DNA of 52,776 nucleotides, from contig NZ_PDUS01000011.1 of the NCBI RefSeq assembly GCF_002723455.1, forward strand, positions 1 through 52,776, written 5' to 3'. Below are positions 30,851 through 40,994 of the stretch, piece by piece. The first letter of the stretch is position 1, and every line of letters begins with the position of its first letter. The stretch comes from Pseudoalteromonas sp. 3D05 (GTDB taxonomy: Bacteria > Pseudomonadota > Gammaproteobacteria > Enterobacterales > Alteromonadaceae). A program made the position numbers and the translations under genes. The notes under the pieces are model-generated. The model saw only the letters and a program-made list of their open reading frames with translations, was not told the origin of the DNA and made no database searches.

Positions 30851-32104
30851 TTAAGGTGCAACTGCTTGCATCATTAATCCACAAATATAAGCCATATAAG
30901 TGCCCACACCGTAACCCATAACCGCTAATAATACACCTACTGGCGCAAGTGATGGATGAAATGCCGATGCAACGACAGGGGCTGATGCCGCGCCGCCTAC
31001 ATTCGCTTGTGAGCCTACTGCCATGTAAAACAGTGGCGCTTTTATAATTTTGGCGACTATCAACATCAAACTAGCATGAGTTAACATCCAAATTAAGCCG
31101 ATAACAAAATACATAGGTGATTCAAGAATAGCTGTAATATTCATATGTAGGCCAATCGATGCTACGAGAATATATAAAAAGCTCGAGGCCACTTTAGATG
31201 CACCAAATGATTCAATATGGCGTACTTTAGTAAAGGACAAGCTTATGCCTATGGTCGTTGAGATAACAATCAACCAGAAAAATTTGCTATTTAAACTGTA
31301 CTCTTGTGCCCACGGGAAGTTTGCGCCAAAGAATGGCCCTAAAAAGTCAGCACAAAAATGGGCAAGCCCTGTTATTCCAAATGCAATGGCAATGATTGTC
31401 ATATAATCATTCAGTGTAGGCATGCGGGCATGTTCGGCATGGTATTTTTCTACACGCTGTTTTAAATCTTCAATGGCACTGGTATCAGCACCTGTTTTAG
31501 CATCTATTGCTTTGTGATTGGCAGCCATAAGCAGTAGTACCGCCATCCACAAATTGGCGACAATCACGTCAACAGTGACCATGGCAGAGAAAATATCACC
31601 ACCCACTTCGAACATTTCTTTCATTGACGCTTGGTTTGCACCACCGCCAATCCAGCTTCCAGCAATAGTTGTCATACCACGCCATACAGCATCAGGGCCG
31701 TGGCCACCTACTGCTTCAGGATACACAGCGCTCATCACAAGTATTGCTAAGGGCCCACCGATAACGATACCCACTGTGCCTGTTAAAAACATTATCAGTG
31801 CTTTGGGCCCAAGGTTGATAATAGCTCGCAAATCAATACTGATTGTTAATAAAATTAAACATGCAGGTAGTAAATAACGTGATGCAACGTAGTAAACGTT
31901 CGATGAGTGACCGTCAACAATACCAAAAGTATTAAGTAGTGAAGGTAAAAAGTAGCAAAGCAATAATGCTGGGACATATTTGTAAAACTTCTTTAGTGTA
32001 CTGTTTTCACTGTGGGATGTTTTAAAAATAAAACCAAGTATTATCGCCAATAAGCCAAATACTACGGCGTCATTGGTGATCAATGCAGTATGGGTGTCAG
32101 CCAT
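30851..32104 (-). CDS. DUF819 family membrane protein
   Basis: A 417-residue integral membrane protein with about ten helices. The blocks SIDLRAIINLGPKALIMFLTG and GSWIGGGANQASMKEMF, and the C-terminal SQANVGGAASAPVVASAFHPSLAPVGVLLAVMGY (positions about 363-396), mark the DUF819 (YjcL-like) family, probably transporters of unknown substrate. It sits between sirB1 and kdsA, a place where many relatives have no such gene. Confidence 0.88.
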   Translation of the reverse strand: MADTHTALITNDAVVFGLLAIILGFIFKTSHSENSTLKKFYKYVPALLLCYFLPSLLNTFGIVDGHSSNVYYVASRYLLPACLILLTISIDLRAIINLGPKALIMFLTGTVGIVIGGPLAILVMSAVYPEAVGGHGPDAVWRGMTTIAGSWIGGGANQASMKEMFEVGGDIFSAMVTVDVIVANLWMAVLLLMAANHKAIDAKTGADTSAIEDLKQRVEKYHAEHARMPTLNDYMTIIAIAFGITGLAHFCADFLGPFFGANFPWAQEYSLNSKFFWLIVISTTIGISLSFTKVRHIESFGASKVASSFLYILVASIGLHMNITAILESPMYFVIGLIWMLTHASLMLIVAKIIKAPLFYMAVGSQANVGGAASAPVVASAFHPSLAPVGVLLAVMGYGVGTYMAYICGLMMQAVAP

Positions 32105-32119
32105 GTTGATTCCTTAAAT

Positions 32120-32950
32120 TTAGTGGTGAGTTTTATTATTATCTTCGAGTTCTTCTATTTGGTGCTGAATAATCTCAATTGCCGGATCATCTGGACATTC
32201 ATCAATAAAAAATTGTAGGTCATCTCTGGCCATTTTAGGACAATCTAATTGATTCAGAAGGTATCCGCGGTCTCTGCGCTCGTAAGGATCGTCGCCTAGT
32301 AAATCCATCAACAACTCAACACAGGTTAATGCATGACCAAATTTATTTTCACTTATAAATGCCCACTTTTGCTGAGCTAAGTAAAGTTTATAAACATCAT
32401 CCCCATAAATCAGCTCTAATGGCTCTTGCTCATCACCATTTTCTTCACTTGCATTCTCAGGAATAATATACCAACTTTGCTGTCCACTGCTGGGCTCTAA
32501 AACATAGCCCTCTTCATCACTAATAGCGATATGAACATTTACATCACTGTTAGAAATACACACACTGGCGTCGTAATTAGCGTGGCATAAAAGATGGCAT
32601 AATAAAATACCCAATGTGGTAGGAGAACCACTGCGCATTGACAATGTATAACTGAAACTATTTAGTGTGTATTCAGGGACTTTTAAGCTAGAGACGCTAA
32701 ACATCCATTGAGTGTAGAACATGTCTATTAAGGTATCTAATCGCTCATGAATATCTTCTTGTTGCTGACAAACTTGCATAACTAAGTTTTCAAACTCACT
32801 GAGCGTTGCAAAACTTTCGCTTATCTTAGCTTGTGTATCCCATTTAGCCTCGGCACTTATGCAGCGGTATAGTGGATCAGGAGCAAATTCATCGTAAGGT
32901 TCATTTTGATAGGTCTCATTTTCATCTTCAAACCAAGGAGCGGTCATCAA
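32120..32950 (-). CDS. sirB1: SirB1-family protein
   Basis: A 276-residue cytoplasmic protein of the SirB1 family (transglutaminase-like fold, then TPR-like repeats). It shows SGSPTTLGILLCHLL, HIAISDEEGYVLEPSSG and the C-terminal ERRDRGYLLNQLDCPKMARDDLQFFI. Despite its name, no firm function is known. In enterobacteria it also sits between prmC/sirB2 and kdsA. Confidence 0.85.
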   Translation of the reverse strand: MMTAPWFEDENETYQNEPYDEFAPDPLYRCISAEAKWDTQAKISESFATLSEFENLVMQVCQQQEDIHERLDTLIDMFYTQWMFSVSSLKVPEYTLNSFSYTLSMRSGSPTTLGILLCHLLCHANYDASVCISNSDVNVHIAISDEEGYVLEPSSGQQSWYIIPENASEENGDEQEPLELIYGDDVYKLYLAQQKWAFISENKFGHALTCVELLMDLLGDDPYERRDRGYLLNQLDCPKMARDDLQFFIDECPDDPAIEIIQHQIEELEDNNKTHH

Positions 32951-33020
32951 TACTACAACATCTTTTATTAAAACGAGCAGCTAGTTTACCTAGTTTTTAA
33001 ATCAGTTACCAACGGGAATA

Positions 33021-33054
33021 TCGCTCAAGGGTATGAAGATTTACCTTTGAGCGA
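33021..33054 (-). other. Strong hairpin between sirB2 and sirB1
   Basis: TCGCTCAAGGGTA (33021-33033) pairs with TACCTTTGAGCGA (33042-33054), 12 of 13 pairs plus a possible wobble, with an 8-base loop. There is no T run on either strand, so it is more likely an mRNA processing or stability element than a terminator. Confidence 0.6.
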
Positions 33055-33059
33055 CAATA

Positions 33060-33434
33060 TTAGAGGATCAAAGGGGTCTTGGTTACTGCAAGCTTACCTA
33101 TTAAAGCGATAACAGCGGTTGTTACAACTAAAAAGCCCACTTTAACTGCCATTGTTTTTTGTTTGCTCGCAACAATGCCAAGTGCAATATAGGCAACCAC
33201 TAAAATAATTTTTTCGAGTAACCACATTTGTTCAAGTGGGTTAATTTTTGCCATGGCCATAACAGCAATAGCAGAGATTAACAAAAATGTATCAGTGGCA
33301 TGGCTGCCAATAAAAACCACTTTATTTTTCGCAATTACGCCACTGCCCATGCGCGAAAACGAACGTACATAAAATAAAATAATACTTAATACAGCAATCG
33401 CCATATGTGTGTGTTTTACTGCTAAATAATCCAT
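33060..33434 (-). CDS. sirB2: SirB2-family membrane protein
   Basis: A 124-residue protein with four hydrophobic helices and the family pattern KHTHMAIAVLSIILFYVRS at the N-terminus and HATDTFLLISAIA in helix 2. Function is unknown. Its place next to sirB1 and near prmC supports the name. Confidence 0.87.
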   Translation of the reverse strand: MDYLAVKHTHMAIAVLSIILFYVRSFSRMGSGVIAKNKVVFIGSHATDTFLLISAIAVMAMAKINPLEQMWLLEKIILVVAYIALGIVASKQKTMAVKVGFLVVTTAVIALIGKLAVTKTPLIL

Positions 33435-33482
33435 GTTGTCCTATCTTAACTTTTTTAAAAATAACGTTTTAAATAATTTTAC

Positions 33483-35024
33483 TTAATCTGGGTATAGCGC
33501 GAGAATTTTTTCTAAATCGTCAATGTGATCGTTAAATACATCCACTAATTTAGGCTCAAAATGTTTACCTTTTTGTGCGTTAATTTCATTAGTAACATCC
33601 TCGATTGACCATGCTTCTTTGTAGCATCGCTTATGGCGTAATGCATCATAAACATCAGCTAGCGCCACTATACGGCCAAAAATATGAATACGCTCACCTG
33701 AAATTCCTTCGGGGTAGCCAGTACCATCCCACTTCTCATGATGGTCGCGAGCAATTTCAGCGCCTGCTGTTACGATATCACGCTTTGAACCTTCGAGTAT
33801 TTTATTTCCCTTTTGCGTGTGGGTCTTCATTATTTCCCATTCTTCGCTATTAAGTTTGCCTGGTTTATTCAAAATAGCGTCTGGAATTCCCACTTTACCG
33901 ACATCATGCAAGGGTGAGGCTAATCGAATCAATTCAGCATCACGTTTTGATAGTCCATACTTTAATGCTAATAAGTTACAAATATGGGATACGCGTTTTA
34001 CATGGTTGCCAGTCTCTGTAGAGCGTTGCTCAAGTGCTTCACTTAACCTAAACACAAGCTCTTGCTGTGTTGCTTCAATTTCTGCTTGAAGCTGCACATT
34101 TTCGTAGGCTAACTGAACATTTTGTGAAAAGATTTCGATTAAGTGGCGTTGGGTGTCTGTTAGGTATTGCGGTATGCCTGAAATAAACAACATTGAATTA
34201 TGATTGTACTCACTACAGCAATAGGCAAACAGGTAATTATCTCTATAAACGATTGTTTTATCTTGTAGCGCCTTTTTGCAAGCTAGTAACTGCTCACTAT
34301 CAAGCACTTCTTCAATTGCTTTACCTTCACTGCGTTCAAAATCGCCACTACCAGAAAAAACGACTAATTTCTTTTGGTTATCCTCAGGATTGCTCGCAAC
34401 CAAACTTGTTGCATACATGGCTTTATCAACGGTTCCTAATAAGGACGTTAACTGCTGCATCACCCCTTCAATAAAACTCTCTAAAGAGTGTGCGGCGAAA
34501 ATATCACGTGACGCTTTTATTATTTTTTCTAGCCCTTGGCGGGACTGTTCAATAGACAAGATATCGCGGTATGAACGCAGACTCGACATCACCACAGTAA
34601 ATAATTTTTGCGCCGTTAGTTCTGTTTTAGATTTATAGTCGTTTATGTCGTAATTAACGATGACTTGCCTTTCTGGCGCCTGGCCTGGCTGGCCGGTACG
34701 TAAGATAATTCTGATATGATTGTTTTTGGCTGTCTCTCTGATGTATTGCGCGACTTTAAGACCGGCATCATCTGTTTCCATTACCACGTCAAGTAATACA
34801 ATGGCTGCATCGGGATTAGCATCAATAATTTTTTTTGCCTCAGCACCTGAATAAGCACTTATAAATTCCAAATGCTTTTCTTGAAACTCGAAGTCACTCA
34901 GTGCCAACTTTGTCACGGCATGTACTTCTGGTTCGTCATCAACAATTATTACTTTCCATGTGCCGCGAACAACTTCACTCACTTCTTCCTGCGCTTCATC
35001 TGAAAACAAAAAATCATCCATCAT
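33483..35024 (-). CDS. Response regulator with DUF3369 and HD-GYP domains
   Basis: A 513-residue regulator likely to degrade cyclic di-GMP. The receiver (about 22-150) is intact: Asp29/Asp30, phospho-acceptor Asp79 in VLLDVVM and Lys131 or 133. The central GAF-like DUF3369 region spans about 165-310. The HD-GYP domain (about 325-500) has HD at 373-374, HDVGKVGIPD, and HHEKWDGTGYPEG at 428-440, so all metal and GYP residues are kept. It has no adjacent kinase. It lies between prmC and sirB2, where E. coli has no such gene; gaps of 48 bp on both sides leave room for readthrough. Confidence 0.93.
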   Translation of the reverse strand: MMDDFLFSDEAQEEVSEVVRGTWKVIIVDDEPEVHAVTKLALSDFEFQEKHLEFISAYSGAEAKKIIDANPDAAIVLLDVVMETDDAGLKVAQYIRETAKNNHIRIILRTGQPGQAPERQVIVNYDINDYKSKTELTAQKLFTVVMSSLRSYRDILSIEQSRQGLEKIIKASRDIFAAHSLESFIEGVMQQLTSLLGTVDKAMYATSLVASNPEDNQKKLVVFSGSGDFERSEGKAIEEVLDSEQLLACKKALQDKTIVYRDNYLFAYCCSEYNHNSMLFISGIPQYLTDTQRHLIEIFSQNVQLAYENVQLQAEIEATQQELVFRLSEALEQRSTETGNHVKRVSHICNLLALKYGLSKRDAELIRLASPLHDVGKVGIPDAILNKPGKLNSEEWEIMKTHTQKGNKILEGSKRDIVTAGAEIARDHHEKWDGTGYPEGISGERIHIFGRIVALADVYDALRHKRCYKEAWSIEDVTNEINAQKGKHFEPKLVDVFNDHIDDLEKILALYPD

Positions 35025-35072
35025 ACTCGGTCCTTTTGGCCATTTGCATAGATTCTCACAGTGCTGTTTTGG

Positions 35073-35915
35073 TTATTTTGGCCACTGGGCGAATGTTACA
35101 CGATCGTTATATGCTAAATCTTTAACAGTAAGTATATTTATATATGCCATTTGTGCAAAAAAACGATGCACTTTAATACTTTGTTCAAAACCATGCTCAA
35201 TCAAAAGATAACCATTAGGCACTAAATAATCCTTTGCCTGAGTAATAATATGCTTTATATCAGCCATACCATCATCTTCTGCTACCAGAGCTGAAAGTGG
35301 CTCAAAACGAACGTCGCCTTGGGCCAAGTGCTCATCATCATGTTCAATATAAGGTGGATTACTCACAATTAGATCAAACTTTTGATTTTCAACTTTGCTA
35401 AACCAATTACTTTGTAAAAAGTTAACTTGTTCTAAGCCTAGTCTTTGTTTATTCAATGTAGATAATGCAATTGCTTGCGCTACGCGGTCAACCCCTGTTA
35501 TTTGCCAATGGGGTTTTTCTGAAGCTAATGCAAGCGCTATTGCACCAGTGCCGGTACCAAGGTCAAGTACACTGGCATTATCACAAAGAGGTAATTCTAG
35601 CGCCGTTTCCACTAAGGTTTCGGTATCAGGGCGAGGAATAAGGGTTGTAGGGTTTACTTGCAGTGGTAAACTCCAAAACTCTCGCGTGCCGGTGATATGC
35701 GCGACGGGCTCACCACTTAAGCGACGCTGACAATAACTATTAAACAACTGTTGTTGTTCCGCCGTAAGTTGCTTTTCAGGCCAACTAAATAAATAGCTAC
35801 GGGGTTTGTTTAATACCTCAAGCAGTAATACTTGGGCATCCAGCTTGGCGCTGTCAGTGCTATTTTGCAAAAGCAAAGTAGCACTGTGTATTGCCGATTC
35901 AACCGTGTCAGTCAC
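35073..35915 (-). CDS. prmC: Release-factor glutamine methyltransferase PrmC
   Basis: Methylates the Gln of the GGQ motif in release factors RF1 and RF2. The 280-residue protein has an N-terminal helical domain, the SAM motif VLDLGTGTGAIALALA and the catalytic NPPY in LIVSNPPYIEHD. It begins 2 bp after prfA, whose product is its substrate. Confidence 0.96.
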   Translation of the reverse strand: MTDTVESAIHSATLLLQNSTDSAKLDAQVLLLEVLNKPRSYLFSWPEKQLTAEQQQLFNSYCQRRLSGEPVAHITGTREFWSLPLQVNPTTLIPRPDTETLVETALELPLCDNASVLDLGTGTGAIALALASEKPHWQITGVDRVAQAIALSTLNKQRLGLEQVNFLQSNWFSKVENQKFDLIVSNPPYIEHDDEHLAQGDVRFEPLSALVAEDDGMADIKHIITQAKDYLVPNGYLLIEHGFEQSIKVHRFFAQMAYINILTVKDLAYNDRVTFAQWPK

Positions 35916-35917
35916 CG

Positions 35918-37003
35918 TTATTCATCGCCCATCGCAGCGAGTAAATCAGCTTGGTGTTCTTGCATTAGTGGCTCAACCACACAGCCTAAGTCACCAGCTA
36001 CCACTTCATTTAAACGATAAAGAGTTAAGTTAATACGATGATCAGTAATACGCCCTTGCGGGTAATTATAAGTACGAATACGCTCTGAACGGTCACCGCT
36101 ACCAACTAAGTTACGACGCTCCGAAGCTTCTGCCGCATGGCGCTTTTCATCTTCTGCTTGTTGTAAGCGTGCAGCAAGTACTGACATCGCTTTGGCACGG
36201 TTTTTATGCTGCGAGCGTTCATCCTGACACTCTACCACGACACCTGTTGGAATGTGCGTGATACGAATCGCTGAGTCAGTTTTGTTAACGTGCTGACCAC
36301 CGGCGCCTGATGCACGAAACGTATCAACTTTGATATCTGCTGTATTGATTTCAATTGCTTCAGCTTCAGGAATTTCAGCCATTACCGCGACTGTACAGGC
36401 AGATGTGTGAACACGCCCTTGAGATTCAGTTTCTGGCACACGTTGTACGCGGTGCGCACCTGATTCAAATTTAAGTTGGCCGTAAACACCTTCACCACTG
36501 ATATTAGCAATGACTTCTTTAAAGCCGCCGTGTTCACCTTCGTTGGTGCTAACCACTTCCACTTTCCACTTTTTCGTCTCAGCATAGCGGGTATACATAC
36601 GGAATAAATCACCCGCAAAAATAGCCGCCTCATCACCACCAGTACCCGCACGCACTTCAAGAAACACGTTATTATTATCACGCGGGTCTTTTGGTAGCAT
36701 TAATACTTGAATTTGATCTTCAATAATTTGAATCTGTGATTTTGCTTCTTTATATTCTTCTTGCGCCATTTCACGCATATCAGGATCTGAATCTTTTAGC
36801 ATTTCTTCAGCGGTTGCAACATCGTCTTGTGACTGTTGGTACGATAAAAATGCTTTTACTATTTCTTCAAGCTCTGAGTATTCTTTTGAAAGAGCACGAA
36901 AGCGATTTTGATCGCTGATAACAGAGGGGTCACTTAGTAGCGCTTGCACTTCTTCGTAACGCTCAACTAAGGTTTCTAATTTACGATAAACGGACTCTTT
37001 CAT
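35918..37003 (-). CDS. prfA: Peptide chain release factor 1
   Basis: Reads UAA and UAG and triggers release of the finished peptide. The 361-residue protein has PET at the PxT codon-recognition site (about 190-192) and GGQ at 235-237. I use the ATG at 37003 ([12 protein letters not shown], the family start) rather than an upstream TTG at 37024. It starts 7 bp after the hemA stop. Confidence 0.97.
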   Translation of the reverse strand: MKESVYRKLETLVERYEEVQALLSDPSVISDQNRFRALSKEYSELEEIVKAFLSYQQSQDDVATAEEMLKDSDPDMREMAQEEYKEAKSQIQIIEDQIQVLMLPKDPRDNNNVFLEVRAGTGGDEAAIFAGDLFRMYTRYAETKKWKVEVVSTNEGEHGGFKEVIANISGEGVYGQLKFESGAHRVQRVPETESQGRVHTSACTVAVMAEIPEAEAIEINTADIKVDTFRASGAGGQHVNKTDSAIRITHIPTGVVVECQDERSQHKNRAKAMSVLAARLQQAEDEKRHAAEASERRNLVGSGDRSERIRTYNYPQGRITDHRINLTLYRLNEVVAGDLGCVVEPLMQEHQADLLAAMGDE

Positions 37004-37010
37004 GTAACTG

Positions 37011-38267
37011 TTATTCCTGATCAATACCTAACATTTTCTTTAATTGGCTTAACTGGTCAACTTCACCTTTTTTCGCCGCATCTTGAATTGCACGGGTAGG
37101 CGCGTGCATTAAACGGTTGGTTAATTTGTTGGCCAGCTCTAATATTACTTTTTCTGCGTCTTTTCCGATTGTTAATTGGCTAATAGCCTTATCAACCAGC
37201 TCAGACTTTATATCATGTACATCTTGACGATAACTGCGAATTAGATCGACAGAATCAAGTGAACGCATCCACATTGCAAACTCAGCACTGCGATGTGTAA
37301 TAATATCTTGTGCTTCTTCTGCGGCTTGCTCGCGTGATGCGATATTCTCGCTCACAATGGCTTGTAAGTCATCAACGGAATATAAATAGGCGGCTTCAAG
37401 CTCCCCTACTTGGCTTTCAATATCCCGAGGAACCGCAATATCTATAAATAGCATTGGCTTATTGCGGCGTTGTTTAAGCGCTTGTTCTACCACACCTTTA
37501 CCAATGATAGGCAACGTACTGGCGGTGGAGCTAATTACAATATCAGCATGATGCAAACGTTCTGGTAACTGTGCTAGCGCAATGACATCTGCGGATACGT
37601 CTTGCGCTAAAGCTCGCGCACGCTCAATAGTCCGATTAGCAACCGTAATTTGTTGTGGATCATTTTGGTATAAATGTTTGGCAACCAGCTCAATAGTTTC
37701 ACCAGCACCGATAAGTAATACTTTGGTTTTATCAAGTTTACCGTATATGTGCTTTGCTAAGTTAACTGCGGCATATGCAACCGATACAGCGCTTGCTCCA
37801 ATATCAGTTTCAGTGCGCACTTGTTTTGCCACTGAAAACGTTTTTTGAAATAAACGGTCGAATACCACATCAACAGAGTTGTGGTTTTTTGCACTATTAT
37901 AAGCCTGCTTTATTTGGCCAAGTATTTGTGGCTCACCTAAAACAAGCGAATCTAAACCACAAGAAACTCGCATCAAATGGTTTATAGCTTCGTTATCTTG
38001 GTGGCAATAAATATTATTGCTCAGTTCTTGTTCATCTAAACCATGGAAACTGGCTAACCATTGCAACAGTATTTGGGAATTTTGCTGGGCAAGGCTACAA
38101 TAGATTTCAGTACGGTTACAGGTTGAAACAATAACAGCCTCATTGAATTGATCATGATCACTCAATTGCTGTAAGGCTTCTGAAAGTTGTTCTGGTGAAA
38201 AAGCGACTTTCTCACGCAGTTCTACAGATGCGGTTTTATGATTTATACCCAGTGCTACTATGGTCAT
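37011..38267 (-). CDS. hemA: Glutamyl-tRNA reductase HemA
   Basis: First step of C5 tetrapyrrole synthesis: reduces glutamyl-tRNA to glutamate-1-semialdehyde. The 418-residue length equals that of E. coli. The catalytic Cys50 is in STCNRTEIY, and the NADPH site is [17 protein letters not shown] start at ATG 38267 ([13 protein letters not shown]). It is divergent from lolB with about 60 bp between starts, as in E. coli. Confidence 0.97.
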   Translation of the reverse strand: MTIVALGINHKTASVELREKVAFSPEQLSEALQQLSDHDQFNEAVIVSTCNRTEIYCSLAQQNSQILLQWLASFHGLDEQELSNNIYCHQDNEAINHLMRVSCGLDSLVLGEPQILGQIKQAYNSAKNHNSVDVVFDRLFQKTFSVAKQVRTETDIGASAVSVAYAAVNLAKHIYGKLDKTKVLLIGAGETIELVAKHLYQNDPQQITVANRTIERARALAQDVSADVIALAQLPERLHHADIVISSTASTLPIIGKGVVEQALKQRRNKPMLFIDIAVPRDIESQVGELEAAYLYSVDDLQAIVSENIASREQAAEEAQDIITHRSAEFAMWMRSLDSVDLIRSYRQDVHDIKSELVDKAISQLTIGKDAEKVILELANKLTNRLMHAPTRAIQDAAKKGEVDQLSQLKKMLGIDQE

Positions 38268-38328
38268 ATGTGCCAAATATTGCTAAGCGATGCTCGAAAG
38301 GCATAATTTTATCAAAAATCAACGGAAT

Positions 38329-38937
38329 ATGGAAAGTAAGGAACGACATTTGATTCGACTATATTTGATTTTACTCACATTTTTTTTATTTTTAAGTGGT
38401 TGTGCGCATCGAATTGACCCTCAAACCCGTCTTTATGATGACTGGAAGACAAAGTTATCTGCACAAAAGACATGGCAAGTTGAAGGTAAACTTGCGTTTA
38501 TTAGTCCTGATGAGCGCCAGTCTGCAAACTTAAACTGGCAACAGCAAGATGATTTGAATCAATTAGTACTAACAACATTTATGGGGATTCGAATACTCGA
38601 ATTAGAACATGACGCACACAGTGCAAAACTCGAATTTGACGATGAAACATATCAAGATGCAAGTGCTTCTCGTTTGCTTCAACGGTTAACTGGGTTTACT
38701 ATCCCGATTGAAGATGCCGATAACTGGCTAAAAGGGACGGTCACTAACGATTCATTGCGTGTTGATGAATTAGATCGCGCCAAAACCGTTACGTGGCAAT
38801 CAAATAACGGTCAAAAATGGGATATTACCTATGGCGACTATCAGCAATATGCTGGATTTTGGCTACCAAAAAAGCTAACACTAAAGCACGAAAAAATTAG
38901 ACTTAAAATTCAACTTTACCGATGGTATTTTAATTAA
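38329..38937 (+). CDS. lolB: Outer-membrane lipoprotein receptor LolB
   Basis: Receives lipoproteins from LolA and inserts them into the outer membrane. The 202-residue precursor has a signal peptide with lipobox LSGC (lipidated Cys25). The mature part shows QVEGKLAFISPDERQSANLNW and LTTFMGIRILELE, both typical. I use the ATG at 38329, with ACGGA upstream; the frame extends to 38290 but that adds no lipoprotein-like sequence. ispE starts 1 bp after its stop. Confidence 0.94.
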   Translation: MESKERHLIRLYLILLTFFLFLSGCAHRIDPQTRLYDDWKTKLSAQKTWQVEGKLAFISPDERQSANLNWQQQDDLNQLVLTTFMGIRILELEHDAHSAKLEFDDETYQDASASRLLQRLTGFTIPIEDADNWLKGTVTNDSLRVDELDRAKTVTWQSNNGQKWDITYGDYQQYAGFWLPKKLTLKHEKIRLKIQLYRWYFN

Positions 38938-38938
38938 T

Positions 38939-39820
38939 ATGAAGTTAGATTCTGCCCCTCAATTTTCACTTATTGCACCTGCAAAACTCAACCTGTTTTT
39001 ACACATAAATGGCCGTCGTGATGATGGATACCATGAGCTTGAAACTCTATTTACCTTCTTGGATTATGGTGACAACTTAGCGTTTACTCGGCTAAATACT
39101 CCCAGCATTGAGTTAACCGGTGATACAAATAGCATCCCTTTGACAGAAAATTTGATCTACAAAGCTGCTGTATTACTGCAAAAGCATACAAAAACCAGCC
39201 TAGGCGCAAAAATAAATTTAACTAAAATTTTGCCTATGGGTGGAGGTGTGGGCGGAGGTTCATCGGATGCCGCAACAACACTTTTAGGGCTCAATAAATT
39301 ATGGGGTTGCGGCCTCACTTTAAAAGAACTCGCCCTCCTTGGCATTGAACTAGGTGCTGATGTGCCCGTGTTTATAAACGGTAAAAGTGCACTAGCGCAA
39401 GGGATTGGTGAGAAGCTTAGTGATGTTGAGCTTGAACAAAAATGGTATTGCGTTGTTCACCCAAGTGAACATATAAGTACCGCTAAAATTTTTACTCACC
39501 CCGATTTAACGCGCGATACACCCAAGCTTAATGGTCACTGGCAACACCAAATTTTGCGCAACGATTGTGAGCCATTAGTTAAAAAGCTCTGTCCTGAGGT
39601 TGAAAAAACCCTCCAGTGGTTGCTAAAATACGCCCCGTCTAAGATGACTGGCACAGGCTCATGTTGTTTTGTTGAATTTGCATCGCAAACAGAGGCACTT
39701 CATGTTCTTGAAAATCTTCCGAGTGATTGGAATGGTTTTATTGCCAGTAGCGTTAATATCTCTCCTGCCCATACGCAGTTGAACGCTATTCATTTAAGCA
39801 ATGAAGTAACGTACAAGTAA
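38939..39820 (+). CDS. ispE: 4-diphosphocytidyl-2-C-methyl-D-erythritol kinase IspE
   Basis: A GHMP kinase of the MEP isoprenoid route that phosphorylates CDP-methylerythritol. The 293-residue protein has the substrate motif [11 protein letters not shown] near the N-terminus, the ATP loop [14 protein letters not shown] at about 100-113 and a late [12 protein letters not shown] motif. The order lolB-ispE-prs is conserved. Confidence 0.96.
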   Translation: MKLDSAPQFSLIAPAKLNLFLHINGRRDDGYHELETLFTFLDYGDNLAFTRLNTPSIELTGDTNSIPLTENLIYKAAVLLQKHTKTSLGAKINLTKILPMGGGVGGGSSDAATTLLGLNKLWGCGLTLKELALLGIELGADVPVFINGKSALAQGIGEKLSDVELEQKWYCVVHPSEHISTAKIFTHPDLTRDTPKLNGHWQHQILRNDCEPLVKKLCPEVEKTLQWLLKYAPSKMTGTGSCCFVEFASQTEALHVLENLPSDWNGFIASSVNISPAHTQLNAIHLSNEVTYK

Positions 39821-39896
39821 AATACAATTTAAGTTAACAAATGGCGCTTTTGCCTCGTTTGTTAGTCCCAAATTTCAGTGCCTGAGGAACCCTACC

Positions 39897-40844
39897 GTGC
39901 CTGACATGAAGCTCTTCGCTGGTAACGCAACACCTGAGTTAGCTCAAAAAGTTGCAAAACGTTTATATATTGAAGTTGGCGATGCTGTTGTTGGCCGTTT
40001 TAGCGACGGTGAGATCAGTGTTCAAATTAATGAAAATGTTCGTGGCTCGGACGTTTTTATTGTGCAATCAACCTGTGCCCCTACTAACGATAACTTAATG
40101 GAGTTAATCGTTATGGTTGATGCATTACGTCGTGCGTCTGCAGGTCGTATTACAGCCGTCATTCCTTATTTTGGTTATTCTCGTCAAGACCGTCGTGTAC
40201 GTTCTGCGCGTGTGCCAATTACCGCAAAAGTTGTTGCTGACTTCCTATCAAGTGTCGGCGTTGATCGTGTTCTAACGGTTGACTTACACGCAGAGCAAAT
40301 TCAAGGCTTCTTTGATGTGCCAGTGGATAACGTATTTGGTAGCCCAGTTTTATTAGAAGATATGAAGGAACGTCAGTTTGATGATGTTGTTGTTGTATCT
40401 CCTGATATTGGTGGTGTAGTTCGTGCCCGCGCTATTGCAAAACTACTTAACGACACTGACCTTGCAATTATCGATAAACGCCGCCCACAAGCAAACGTTT
40501 CTCAAGTAATGCATATCATTGGTGATGTTGAAGGCCGTGACTGTATCATTGTCGATGACATGATCGACACCGGCGGTACTTTATGTAAAGCGGCTGAAGC
40601 ATTAAAAGAGCATGGTGCTAAACGTGTTTTTGCTTATGCAACGCACCCAGTTTTATCTGGTGCAGCAGCAGAGAACATCCGTAACTCAGTGATTGACGAA
40701 GTAATTGTTACCGATTCGATTCCGTTATCTGATGAATTAAAGTCGATTGAAAAAATCAAAGTGCTTACACTGGCAGATATGCTTGCTGAAACGATTCGTC
40801 GTATTAGTAACGAAGAGTCAATTTCTGCGATGTTTGAACATTAA
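39897..40844 (+). CDS. prs: Ribose-phosphate pyrophosphokinase Prs
   Basis: Makes PRPP from ribose-5-phosphate and ATP for nucleotide, histidine and tryptophan synthesis. Its 315 residues match the E. coli length, with near-identical N and C termini ([29 protein letters not shown]). The PRPP loop [17 protein letters not shown] and [17 protein letters not shown] are intact. The start is GTG, as in E. coli, with TGAGGA upstream. Confidence 0.98.
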   Translation: MPDMKLFAGNATPELAQKVAKRLYIEVGDAVVGRFSDGEISVQINENVRGSDVFIVQSTCAPTNDNLMELIVMVDALRRASAGRITAVIPYFGYSRQDRRVRSARVPITAKVVADFLSSVGVDRVLTVDLHAEQIQGFFDVPVDNVFGSPVLLEDMKERQFDDVVVVSPDIGGVVRARAIAKLLNDTDLAIIDKRRPQANVSQVMHIIGDVEGRDCIIVDDMIDTGGTLCKAAEALKEHGAKRVFAYATHPVLSGAAAENIRNSVIDEVIVTDSIPLSDELKSIEKIKVLTLADMLAETIRRISNEESISAMFEH

Positions 40845-40866
40845 TATCGATACTTTATCGTGATTG

Positions 40867-40890
40867 AAGCGCCTATTTGGCGCTTTTTTT
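40867..40890 (+). terminator. Terminator after prs
   Basis: AAGCGCC (40867-40873) pairs with GGCGCTT (40879-40885), followed by a run of T. Confidence 0.9.
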
Positions 40891-40923
40891 TTACCCTGTG
40901 TTTCTTTTGTCAATAGGTGGTGG

Positions 40924-40970
40924 TATGATAGCGCGCCTTTTGGCTAGGGACCTTGGTCGCAAAGGCCCTA
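40924..40970 (+). promoter_or_regulatory. Promoter -10 and leader hairpin of rplY
   Basis: A good -10 hexamer, TATGAT (40924-40929), is followed by GCGCGCC. A clear -35 is lacking. In the leader, TAGGGACC (40945-40952) can pair with GGCCCTA (40964-40970) with one bulge. L25 proteins bind 5S rRNA, so an autoregulatory leader is possible but not shown. Confidence 0.45.
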
Positions 40971-40994
40971 CACTTTTAAATTATTGGAGACATT

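Noticed and set aside
35806..36033. Short plus-strand frames across the prmC/prfA junction
   Set aside because: They are antisense to two well-supported genes and have no start signals.
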